Translations under genes and position numbers: made by a program | Assembly (NCBI GenBank): GCA_002358345.1 | Contig: DEOR01000013.1 | Coordinates: 29,422-54,501 of the forward strand | Direction of reading: 5' to 3' | Length of the DNA stretch: 25,080 nt | Source: Proteobacteria bacterium UBA3413 | GTDB taxonomy: Bacteria > Pseudomonadota > Gammaproteobacteria > Magnimaribacterales > D2472 | Shown here: in pieces, positions 1-6,697 of the stretch | Numbering within the stretch: the first letter of the stretch is position 1 | Layout: each line of letters opens with the position of its first letter | Notes under the pieces: generated by a model | Told to the model about the DNA's origin: nothing | The model's database searches: none | What the model saw: only the letters and a program-made list of their open reading frames with translations

Positions 1-336
1 CCCCATTTTTGGGCTTTAGCTATTCATAGAAAAGACGATTACGCGAAAGAAAATATTCCAATGCTGCCAGTCACTCATGGAGTGGCATTTACAAAGTTAC
101 AAATTATTCTTTATACCATCATTCTTATTTTAGTAAGTCTCTTGCCCTTTATTGTGCTGATGTCAGGTATTTTCTACCTATTTTCAGCCTCCATATTGGG
201 CGCCATATTTTTGTACTATTCTATTAAGCTTTATCGAGATCAAAATAATGAAAATGCATTTCCGACCTTCGTGTATTCAATTTATTACATATTTTTAATA
301 TTTGCAGCGCTTCTAGTGGATCATTACCTTATCTAA
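1..336 (+). CDS. ctaB/cyoE: Heme O synthase (protoheme IX farnesyltransferase), C-terminal part
   Basis: The frame is open from base 1, so the gene begins left of the window; 111 codons and a TAA stop are visible. The first residues, PHFWALAIHRKDDY followed by IPMLPVTHG, are the family signature of the UbiA-type prenyltransferase that adds a farnesyl group to protoheme to make heme O. The rest is hydrophobic and looks like about three membrane segments, as expected for the C-terminal end of this integral inner-membrane enzyme. A SCO1 gene starts one base after the stop, which is the usual end of a gammaproteobacterial aa3-type oxidase operon. I infer that oxidase genes lie to the left. Family assignment is firm; the choice between the names ctaB and cyoE is convention only. 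Confidence 0.93.
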   Translation, partial: PHFWALAIHRKDDYAKENIPMLPVTHGVAFTKLQIILYTIILILVSLLPFIVLMSGIFYLFSASILGAIFLYYSIKLYRDQNNENAFPTFVYSIYYIFLIFAALLVDHYLI

Positions 337-337
337 T

Positions 338-988
338 ATGCCAAAGAATATAAAAATTTCTCTGTTATTGATTATTTTATTCATGACATCAGTGTTATCT
401 TTATTCGTTAATAAATTAACAACACCCAGATACTTATCAGCACCAGAGCTTTTGGTGAATGGCTTGTATGTCTTTCCTGAGCCTAAACTTTTCTCAGAGT
501 TTACTTTGCTAACCTCGGAAAATCGCTCTATTACCCAGGATGATTTAATGGGCAGGTGGACCTTGGTCTATTTTGGATTTACACGCTGCCCAAATGAATG
601 CCCGGTTGCAATGTCTCTGATTAAAAATCTTTACAGCACGCTAGAGAACAAAAACTTTAACTTATCAGATAAGCAGACTTTATTGATTACGATTGATCCA
701 GAGAATGACTCCCCAAAGATGGTAGATGATTATGCAAAAGCATTTAATACTGGCTTTATTGGCGCTCGCGGCGAGAGACCAATGCTTCTTAGCCTAGCCA
801 CCCAATTAAATGTCATGGTTGTTGAGCCGCCTAAAAATGATAGCCATCATTCCATCGATCACCTGGAAAACCATTCAAATAATATTTTACTTATCGACCC
901 ACAAGGAAAATACTTTGGGTTTTTCAGGGCGCCATTTGATGAGGAAAAGTTTCTTTTAACCTATCAGTCAGTCGTTACGCCTCGTTAG
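338..988 (+). CDS. SCO1/SenC-type copper chaperone for cytochrome c oxidase
   Basis: This is a 216-residue thioredoxin-fold protein of the SCO1/SenC family, which delivers copper to the CuA site of cytochrome c oxidase in the periplasm. An N-terminal hydrophobic segment (about residues 7-25) should act as a membrane anchor. The copper site is visible as FTRCPNECP (Cys84 and Cys88, CxxxC) with the conserved distal His179 in ENHSNNILLIDP. Three extra histidines lie just before it (His170, His171, His175), more than usual for the family. The ATG starts one base after the heme O synthase stop, so the two are surely co-transcribed. The TAG stop overlaps the stop of the convergent phosphatase gene. 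The length is typical. Confidence 0.92.
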   Translation: MPKNIKISLLLIILFMTSVLSLFVNKLTTPRYLSAPELLVNGLYVFPEPKLFSEFTLLTSENRSITQDDLMGRWTLVYFGFTRCPNECPVAMSLIKNLYSTLENKNFNLSDKQTLLITIDPENDSPKMVDDYAKAFNTGFIGARGERPMLLSLATQLNVMVVEPPKNDSHHSIDHLENHSNNILLIDPQGKYFGFFRAPFDEEKFLLTYQSVVTPR

Positions 989-1863
989 CTTTCTAAGAGC
1001 AGCGAGCGCAGCTTTTGAATCTCAGAATCAGATATACTCAATCCGACCTTAATATAGTTCTCAAGAGATCCATACCTCTCTTCAGCAGTTTGGAATGCTG
1101 TTTCGATGTATTCTTGCTCAACTCCAAGCAATGGTCTCATGATCTCTGCATCTACCTGATAAAGACTCATTAGTTTAATTTGTCTAATCATTTGGTCTAT
1201 TCTGTCAGCGGTAAAGGCATTGGTCTTCATATAATCACTGATCACATCATCTTTAGACACGCCTAGAGCTATTAACGTGATTGCTGCCGCAAAACCAGCC
1301 CTATCTTTCCCTGCTGTGCAGTGAAATAGAGTTGGCCCTTTATTAGCAATCAAGTCTTTTAAAAACTTACTGTAGACATCTGCATAGTCAGTAATAAATT
1401 CTTTGTTTGCGTCCACGAGAAAGCTTTTAATATCTTTGTTCGTTTCTCCTTTTAGAATGGCTTCAATTTGAGAGCGCATGGCACCATCAACAGCAATTGG
1501 CATTTCTACATAATCGATCCCTTCAGGGATAATGTCAGGATCTTCAGTTTTTTCTGTTGCTGATCTGAAATCAACAATTCTTTTAATACCAAGGTTCTGA
1601 AGATATTGTTCATCGGTTGATGAAAGATCGCTCAATTTATCCGATCTATACAACACACCCCATTTTACAAACTTACCATCTTTTGTTTTATATCCCCCAA
1701 GCTCTCTTGTATTGTAAGAACCATCCATTGGAAGTAAGCGATGGTCTTCTGTTTGAGAAGTTTGATTGATTTTGTGAATCGGCCTGTCCATTAAATTATT
1801 ATTATTTGAACATTGAGCTAAAAAGAAGCAGAGCGTTAAAAAAACTGCTTTTTTATACATCAA
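985..1863 (-). CDS. Lipoprotein protein-tyrosine phosphatase (Y_phosphatase3 type)
   Basis: This 292-residue protein carries the cysteine phosphatase signature HCTAGKDRAG: catalytic Cys182, Arg188, preceding His181. The N-terminal elements NTRELGGY and LYRSDKLS match the MptpB-like tyrosine/dual-specificity phosphatase family (NFRDLGGY, FRSG...LS in relatives). The start MMYKKAVFLTLCFFLAQC reads as a lipoprotein signal with the acceptor at Cys18. The lipobox LAQC has Gln at -1 instead of Gly, Ala or Ser, so lipidation is likely but not certain. An envelope location is therefore inferred; the substrate may be a phosphotyrosine protein or a phosphoinositide-like or other phosphate ester. The start overlaps the quinone oxidoreductase gene by 11 bases, which makes it the last gene of the pckA operon. 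Confidence 0.85.
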   Translation of the reverse strand: MMYKKAVFLTLCFFLAQCSNNNNLMDRPIHKINQTSQTEDHRLLPMDGSYNTRELGGYKTKDGKFVKWGVLYRSDKLSDLSSTDEQYLQNLGIKRIVDFRSATEKTEDPDIIPEGIDYVEMPIAVDGAMRSQIEAILKGETNKDIKSFLVDANKEFITDYADVYSKFLKDLIANKGPTLFHCTAGKDRAGFAAAITLIALGVSKDDVISDYMKTNAFTADRIDQMIRQIKLMSLYQVDAEIMRPLLGVEQEYIETAFQTAEERYGSLENYIKVGLSISDSEIQKLRSLLLES

Positions 1864-2851
1864 TAATTACTTTGCCCCTAGCTTTTCTATTTTTTAGGTG
1901 GGCGATAGCCTGCCCAGCATTTTCTAAAGAAAATCTATCAGCAATCTCTGGATTAATTTTACCTGAGGCATATAGATCAAAAAGCTCTTGAAAGTTTTTC
2001 TGATTTTCATCTGGAAACATCATGGTCCAAGCGCCCCAAAATACCCCGACAATTTGGCATCCTTTTAAGAGTGCTAAGTTAAGAGGTGGTTTTGGAATAT
2101 CACCAGCTGCAAATCCAATAACTAAAAATCGACCTTCCCATGCCATTGCCCTTAGCACAGGCTCACTAAAAGAGCCGCCGACTGGATCATAGACAACATT
2201 GGCTCCAAGCCCACCTGTTAATTCTTTAATTTTATTTGAAAGCTCTTTTTGTTGATCCCTATCTAAATTTCCCGAAGGATAAATAAAGGCTTCATCAGCA
2301 CCATGCTCTAAGCATGTTTGAATTTTTTCTTCAGATGATGCGGCTGCTATAACTCTTGCGCCCATGGCTTTGCCTAGTTCTACAGCTGCTAGACCGACAC
2401 CGCCCGCTGCCCCAAGAACCAATAATGTTTCACCGGGTTGAATTTGAGCTCTTTGTTTTAATGCATACAGGGATGTTCCATATGTCATAGCAAGAGCTGC
2501 GGCAACTGGAAAATCCATTTCATTCGGCACTAAATTCACACGCGATTCTTCTACCACCAATTGCTCCGCAAAGCAGCCATGGCCCGCCATAACAAATACA
2601 TGATCCCCAGCCTTACAGGCTGTAACGCCGTCCCCAACTTCTGCAATCACCCCAGAGCATTCTGCTCCTGGAATAAATGGCATTGGAGGCTGAAATTGAT
2701 ATAACCCTTGAATCATCAAGACATCAGGAAAATTTACGCTGGCCGCCTTCACATGAACTAAAACTTCGCCCGGACCAGGAACAAGATCATCCACCTCCCC
2801 AAAAATTAGTTTTTCTGGCCCTGCTAATTCAACACACTGTAATGCTTTCAT
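1853..2851 (-). CDS. NAD(P)H:quinone oxidoreductase-like MDR family protein
   Basis: This 332-residue member of the medium-chain dehydrogenase/reductase superfamily belongs to the zinc-free quinone oxidoreductase/enoyl reductase branch. Visible signatures are PGAECSGVIAEVG (residues 61-73) in the catalytic domain and the nucleotide-binding loop GAAGGVGLAAVELG (147-160), followed by the second Rossmann strand ARVIAAASSEEK. The structural-zinc cysteine cluster of true alcohol dehydrogenases is absent. It probably uses NADPH to reduce quinones or reactive enones; the exact substrate cannot be read from sequence. Its ATG overlaps the gshA stop as ATGA and its end overlaps the phosphatase start, so it is translationally coupled on both sides. 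Lying next to glutathione synthesis fits a detoxification role, but that is inference. Confidence 0.88.
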   Translation of the reverse strand: MKALQCVELAGPEKLIFGEVDDLVPGPGEVLVHVKAASVNFPDVLMIQGLYQFQPPMPFIPGAECSGVIAEVGDGVTACKAGDHVFVMAGHGCFAEQLVVEESRVNLVPNEMDFPVAAALAMTYGTSLYALKQRAQIQPGETLLVLGAAGGVGLAAVELGKAMGARVIAAASSEEKIQTCLEHGADEAFIYPSGNLDRDQQKELSNKIKELTGGLGANVVYDPVGGSFSEPVLRAMAWEGRFLVIGFAAGDIPKPPLNLALLKGCQIVGVFWGAWTMMFPDENQKNFQELFDLYASGKINPEIADRFSLENAGQAIAHLKNRKARGKVIIDV

Positions 2852-4392
2852 TCTTTTTCCTTTAGTTTTGAATTATACAATTCTACATATTTATTAATAT
2901 CTACGCTCGTGCTTTCCTCAAGTTTCTTCAAGTCTTTTATAGACTGGTCGGCAGATTTGGTAAATTTTAAAAAGTCTTGGCCCAATTTTTTATCATAGGT
3001 ACCAGCCATTTCCTTGCTCTGCCATAAACCATATTCTTGAAATGACATATTGCGCTCTTCTATTTCATCCATAATTCTTTGGCTTAAAGATTCTTCCCTG
3101 CTTAACTCTTCACTTAAAGCCCTTGAGTAGCCTGGTGAATAAGCGTCCATGGCTTCTGCAAGCATGCCCAACTCAGCATGAAAAATATTTCTTAGATCGG
3201 CTATATTGGAGAGAGAGCCTGCTTTGATTAGTTGAACATCCTTGGAGCGTCCCCGCTCTACCATTGTGGAATGATTTGTACGAATTTCTATGATTTCTTG
3301 CTCAGAAATATAAGGGCTATCGGATATGAGAGCATGCATTAAAAAAAGATCGAGGAGCTTGATATTAGTTGCTGAAATTCCCTCGGGAATAAATGGATTA
3401 ACATCTAAACCCCTTAGTTCAATGTATTCAATCCCATGGCGCCGAAGTAGATTGGAGGGTCGAGAGGTGCTAGCACCGGTTCTTTTGGGGCGTATAATGT
3501 CATACAGTTCATTTTCGATTTGTAAAATACCCGCTGAAATTTGCTGAGGCATTCCTTGCTCGTCCAGCAAACCCAAGGCTTTAAATTTATCGTATGGGGT
3601 ATTAATGCCTCGCACTACTGCATTGATAAACTCACCTAAATCATTGTAACGAATCCCTAAAGTATTCTGAATGGCGCTTTGGTAGCCCACCTCACTCATC
3701 CGCAAGGATGTGGCAGAAGGAAGAAATAAGTCAGTCTCTCCGTATTGCTCAAGGGCATGACTTCTATCGAGCAAATAAGATTTGTTTGCGATAGGAGAGG
3801 CGCCAAAATGCTCTAAAAGGAACCAAAAATTTCTTTTAACATTCCTAATGAGCCCTAAGTATTTAGCATCTATGAAAGCCTGAGAGGGGCTCGAGCTAAT
3901 AGCGCGCCATGACTCTGGAGAGAGAGAGAAATTAAAATGTATGCCAGAGACACACTGCATGATAGATCCATACCTCAGTCTTAGGCCTTTACGATATATA
4001 TGTTTGAGCATTCCGGTATTAGAATTTCCATACTCAGCAAGTCGAATATCAGACTCTGAGCCAAAAGCACAAGGCATTGAAAAATTCCACAGCAACTCAT
4101 CCCCCATAGAGGCATATAAAAAATGATGTAGATCAGACAAATGATTAAACAATCCCTCCGCAGAATCAAATGTAGGGGTTACAAGCTCTACCAGAGCCTC
4201 TGCAAAGTCGGTTGTAATATCTTTATTGGTTAATGGCGACCCCAGTTTTTCCGGGTGAGTGGCTTGTGAGATAGCGCCAGCACGATCAATCCTTAGAGAT
4301 TCTCTTTCTATGCCTCTTTTAATCTCTAGGCTTTGAAAGAAACCACTGGCTTGAAATTGCTTAAGAGAATCCTGAAATATTAAGGAGGCCAT
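2848..4392 (-). CDS. gshA: Glutamate-cysteine ligase (gamma-glutamylcysteine synthetase)
   Basis: This 514-residue enzyme, almost the length of the E. coli one, catalyses the ATP-dependent joining of glutamate and cysteine, the first and limiting step of glutathione synthesis in the cytoplasm. The N-terminal block GIERESLRIDRAG (residues 27-39) and the following ITTDFAEALVELVTPTF (59-75) are hallmark segments of the proteobacterial GshA family. Also typical are YIELRGLDVNPF and the internal LRYGSIMQCVSGIHFNFS. The gene starts 10 bases after the pckA stop and its TGA stop overlaps the ATG of the next gene, so it sits inside one operon. Glutathione synthetase (gshB) is not in the window. Confidence 0.96.
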   Translation of the reverse strand: MASLIFQDSLKQFQASGFFQSLEIKRGIERESLRIDRAGAISQATHPEKLGSPLTNKDITTDFAEALVELVTPTFDSAEGLFNHLSDLHHFLYASMGDELLWNFSMPCAFGSESDIRLAEYGNSNTGMLKHIYRKGLRLRYGSIMQCVSGIHFNFSLSPESWRAISSSPSQAFIDAKYLGLIRNVKRNFWFLLEHFGASPIANKSYLLDRSHALEQYGETDLFLPSATSLRMSEVGYQSAIQNTLGIRYNDLGEFINAVVRGINTPYDKFKALGLLDEQGMPQQISAGILQIENELYDIIRPKRTGASTSRPSNLLRRHGIEYIELRGLDVNPFIPEGISATNIKLLDLFLMHALISDSPYISEQEIIEIRTNHSTMVERGRSKDVQLIKAGSLSNIADLRNIFHAELGMLAEAMDAYSPGYSRALSEELSREESLSQRIMDEIEERNMSFQEYGLWQSKEMAGTYDKKLGQDFLKFTKSADQSIKDLKKLEESTSVDINKYVELYNSKLKEKE

Positions 4393-4402
4393 TAATAAGG
4401 CG

Positions 4403-5944
4403 CTAAATGGATGGCCCAGCCTCTATGATGTCTTGTCGCACAGAGAACTTTTTAAAATTTTTCTGAAATTGCTGCACTAAATTCTTTAGATAAGTATTAT
4501 ATAAATCTTGGTCTTCCCATGTAGCTTGAGGAGTTAAAACTTTAGGATCTACACCATCAATCGAAAGAGGGACTTCCAGATTCAAACCTGCTATGTGTTG
4601 AGTGGGGACACCATTGAGCTCGCCATTTTGGATTGCGTTAATAACTCTTCGAGTGGTTGGAATATCAAATCGTGAGCCAACCCCATGAGGGCCACCAGTC
4701 CAACCTGTGTTTACTAAAAATACTTTTGAATTAAAAGCCTCTACTCTTTTGATTAAAAGGTCCGCATAAACCCCAGCAGGCCTTGGAAAAAATGGAGCAC
4801 CAAAACATGTGGAGAAAGTTGAGCCGATTGATTCAGTCGAGCCAACCTCAGTAGAACCAACCTTAGCGGTATAGCCACTTAGAAAATGATAAGCAGCAGC
4901 TTCTTTTGAAAGAATGGACACAGGAGGAATTAACCCAGTTAGATCACATGTTAAAAATATAACTGTTTCCGGCTCTCCGGCTGCATTAGACTCAATTGCA
5001 TCATCAATATGTGATCTTGGATAGCAACATCGACCATTCTCTGAAAGAGATGTATCTGAGTAATCAGGTGTTCCTGATTCATCCAATGTAACATTCTCAA
5101 TAATGCTGCCATGCTTGATGGCTTTCCAGATAACAGGCTCATTTTTCTCTGATAAGTTTATGGTTTTTGCATAGCAACCACCCTCAAAATTAAAAACAGT
5201 CCCCTCGCCCCAACCATGCTCATCATCACCAATCAATGAACAAGTAGGGTCTGCTGATAATGTAGTTTTGCCTGTACCAGACAAACCGAAGAATAAAGAT
5301 ACCTTTCCATCTTTATTTACATTGGAGGAACAGTGCATTGGTAAAACATCTTTCTCAGGCATTAAAAAGTTTTGAACAGAGAACATAGATTTTTTCATCT
5401 CTCCTGCGTACTTCATACCTGCTAATAAAACCTTTCTCGCAGCAAAGTTAATAATCACACACCCTTCAGAGTTAGTGCCATCTTCTTCTGGGGCACATTG
5501 ATAGTTGAGGGCGCTTAGAATTTGCCACTCTTGCTTGCCTTGATGATTAAATTCAGAAGGGTTAATAAAAATTAGTTTAGAAAAAAGGCTGTGAGAAGCG
5601 CTTTCTGAAATAACATTCACTGGAATGTAATGATCCTCGTGAGCGCCGACATGGACTTTGGATAAATATCTATCCTTCTCAGCTAGATAAGCGTCAACCT
5701 TATCCCAAAGCAGTGAAAATTTATTCGCATCAAATGGCTTATTAATATTTCCCCAGTCAATTAAATGAGAAGTGCTGTCTTCTTCGACAATAAAGCGGTC
5801 ATTGGGACTTCTGCCAGTCCTTTCCCCCGTCTCAAGCGAGAGAGCTCCATTGCTAGCAATGACACCCTCATTGTTTGAAACAGCGACTTGAATTAACTCT
5901 TCTGTTCCAAGCTCAAGTATTTGAGCCAAAGTATTATCTTCCAT
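4403..5944 (-). CDS. pckA: Phosphoenolpyruvate carboxykinase (ATP)
   Basis: This 513-residue enzyme converts oxaloacetate and ATP to phosphoenolpyruvate, CO2 and ADP, the entry step of gluconeogenesis. The N-terminal ERTGRSPNDRF (residues 41-51), the catalytic-lysine segment KYAGEMKKS (178-186), the P-loop GLSGTGKTT (220-228) and the metal-binding LIGDDEHGW (237-245) identify the ATP-dependent type rather than the GTP-dependent one. It is the first gene of the minus-strand operon with gshA, the quinone reductase and the phosphatase. A plausible promoter lies about 80 bases upstream. No strong Shine-Dalgarno sequence is close to the ATG; an AGGA sits about 12 bases before it. Function is certain. 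Confidence 0.97.
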   Translation of the reverse strand: MEDNTLAQILELGTEELIQVAVSNNEGVIASNGALSLETGERTGRSPNDRFIVEEDSTSHLIDWGNINKPFDANKFSLLWDKVDAYLAEKDRYLSKVHVGAHEDHYIPVNVISESASHSLFSKLIFINPSEFNHQGKQEWQILSALNYQCAPEEDGTNSEGCVIINFAARKVLLAGMKYAGEMKKSMFSVQNFLMPEKDVLPMHCSSNVNKDGKVSLFFGLSGTGKTTLSADPTCSLIGDDEHGWGEGTVFNFEGGCYAKTINLSEKNEPVIWKAIKHGSIIENVTLDESGTPDYSDTSLSENGRCCYPRSHIDDAIESNAAGEPETVIFLTCDLTGLIPPVSILSKEAAAYHFLSGYTAKVGSTEVGSTESIGSTFSTCFGAPFFPRPAGVYADLLIKRVEAFNSKVFLVNTGWTGGPHGVGSRFDIPTTRRVINAIQNGELNGVPTQHIAGLNLEVPLSIDGVDPKVLTPQATWEDQDLYNTYLKNLVQQFQKNFKKFSVRQDIIEAGPSI

Positions 5945-6021
5945 AAATATTGTTTTTTCCTAGTATGGGGCTTATTTTACATTCTGATGTATCTCAAAAC
6001 CACACATTATTTTTGTAGTGG

Positions 6022-6050
6022 ATTTGAGATTATTTGCAATGAATTGTCAA
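6022..6050 (-). promoter_or_regulatory. Likely sigma70 promoter of the pckA operon
   Basis: Read on the minus strand, a perfect -35 hexamer TTGACA (6050-6045) is followed after 17 bases by TCAAAT (6027-6022), a 4-of-6 match to the -10 consensus. Transcription would start near 6015 and give a leader of about 70 nt before the pckA ATG. The 5945-6114 spacer holds no gene. The call rests on hexamer match and spacing only. Confidence 0.45.
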
Positions 6051-6086
6051 TCAAGCATCAATTGCTTTATTTGATACGTTTTACAG

Positions 6087-6120
6087 GGCTAACTTGGTGT
6101 AGCTTAACTACACCCTAGCC
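6087..6120 (-). other. Hairpin at the dsbB stop codon, possible weak terminator
   Basis: An inverted repeat has a 7-bp inner stem GGTGTAG/CTACACC (6096-6102 with 6108-6114, loop CTTAA) nested in an outer 5-bp stem GGCTA/TAGCC (6087-6091 with 6116-6120). It starts in the last codons of dsbB and lies just downstream of it. No T-run follows on either strand, so a Rho-independent terminator is not proven. It could instead protect the 3' end of the dsbB mRNA or cause pausing before the pckA promoter. Confidence 0.35.
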
Positions 6121-6615
6121 ATTACGTCGTGCAAAAAAGAAATATAAGTTATAGAGCAATAAACCAATAAAAAACAATAAAGCCCATTCAGCAAAATTAA
6201 AAATAAATCTCCATTGATATTCAGCGCAATTGCCATCTCCAAGAAGAATAGTTTGAATTAACTCTAAAAATGGCAGAGTATCGATTAAAAACTCCATTGG
6301 CGGAGCGCAAGTTGGTACCTGGTCTGCTGGGAGATGCTGGAGATAAATTTGCCTTCCCGCAATGACACCTCCTCCTAAAGCAAAGAAGGCAGCCAAAAAT
6401 AACATGAGTTTAGAAATCACAGTATGTAGATAAGGGATAAGCAAAATAATCCCACAAAAAGCAATCAAGGCAAATGACCAACGTTGAAGTATGCAAAGCG
6501 GACAGGGGTCGTAGTAACCGATGCGCTCAAATAGATAAGCCCCAATGATTAAGCCCATACCTGTAAGGCAATTTACCGCAGCGGGATTTAAAAAAACTCT
6601 TTTTAACATGCTCAT
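6115..6615 (-). CDS. dsbB: Disulfide bond formation protein B (quinone-linked DsbA oxidase)
   Basis: This 166-residue inner-membrane protein has four predicted membrane helices (about residues 13-30, 46-61, 70-87 and 142-162). Both redox pairs are present: Cys38-Pro-Leu-Cys41 in DPCPLCILQRW, and Cys103 with Cys130 in the second periplasmic loop, spaced almost exactly as in E. coli DsbB. It reoxidises DsbA and passes the electrons to ubiquinone in aerobic cells. The matching dsbA is in this window at 11216, on the other side of polA. dsbB is transcribed divergently from polA across an 82-base spacer. A second in-frame ATG two codons after the first makes the exact start slightly uncertain. Confidence 0.95.
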   Translation of the reverse strand: MSMLKRVFLNPAAVNCLTGMGLIIGAYLFERIGYYDPCPLCILQRWSFALIAFCGIILLIPYLHTVISKLMLFLAAFFALGGGVIAGRQIYLQHLPADQVPTCAPPMEFLIDTLPFLELIQTILLGDGNCAEYQWRFIFNFAEWALLFFIGLLLYNLYFFFARRNG

Positions 6616-6697
6616 AAATATAATATTACAACTAAAACACTACCGATCTTATATTATCCATGGCTTATATAAAAACCAAATGACATAATAAATTTTT
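6616..6697. promoter_or_regulatory. Divergent dsbB/polA promoter region
   Basis: This 82-base AT-rich spacer separates dsbB (minus) from polA (plus). For polA, TTACAA (6626-6631) and TATATT (6650-6655) are spaced by 18 bases. For dsbB, read on the minus strand, TTGGTT (6679-6674) and TAATAT (6656-6651) are spaced by 17 bases. The two -10 boxes occupy the same bases, so the promoters could compete for polymerase. No clear Shine-Dalgarno precedes the polA ATG. All of this is by-eye hexamer matching. Confidence 0.35.

Noticed and set aside
3326..3547. Open frame on the plus strand within gshA
   Set aside because: It is antisense to a well-conserved gene and shows no family features; several similar antisense frames inside pckA, polA, dapF, lysA, metK, metF, tkt and pgk were dismissed for the same reason.
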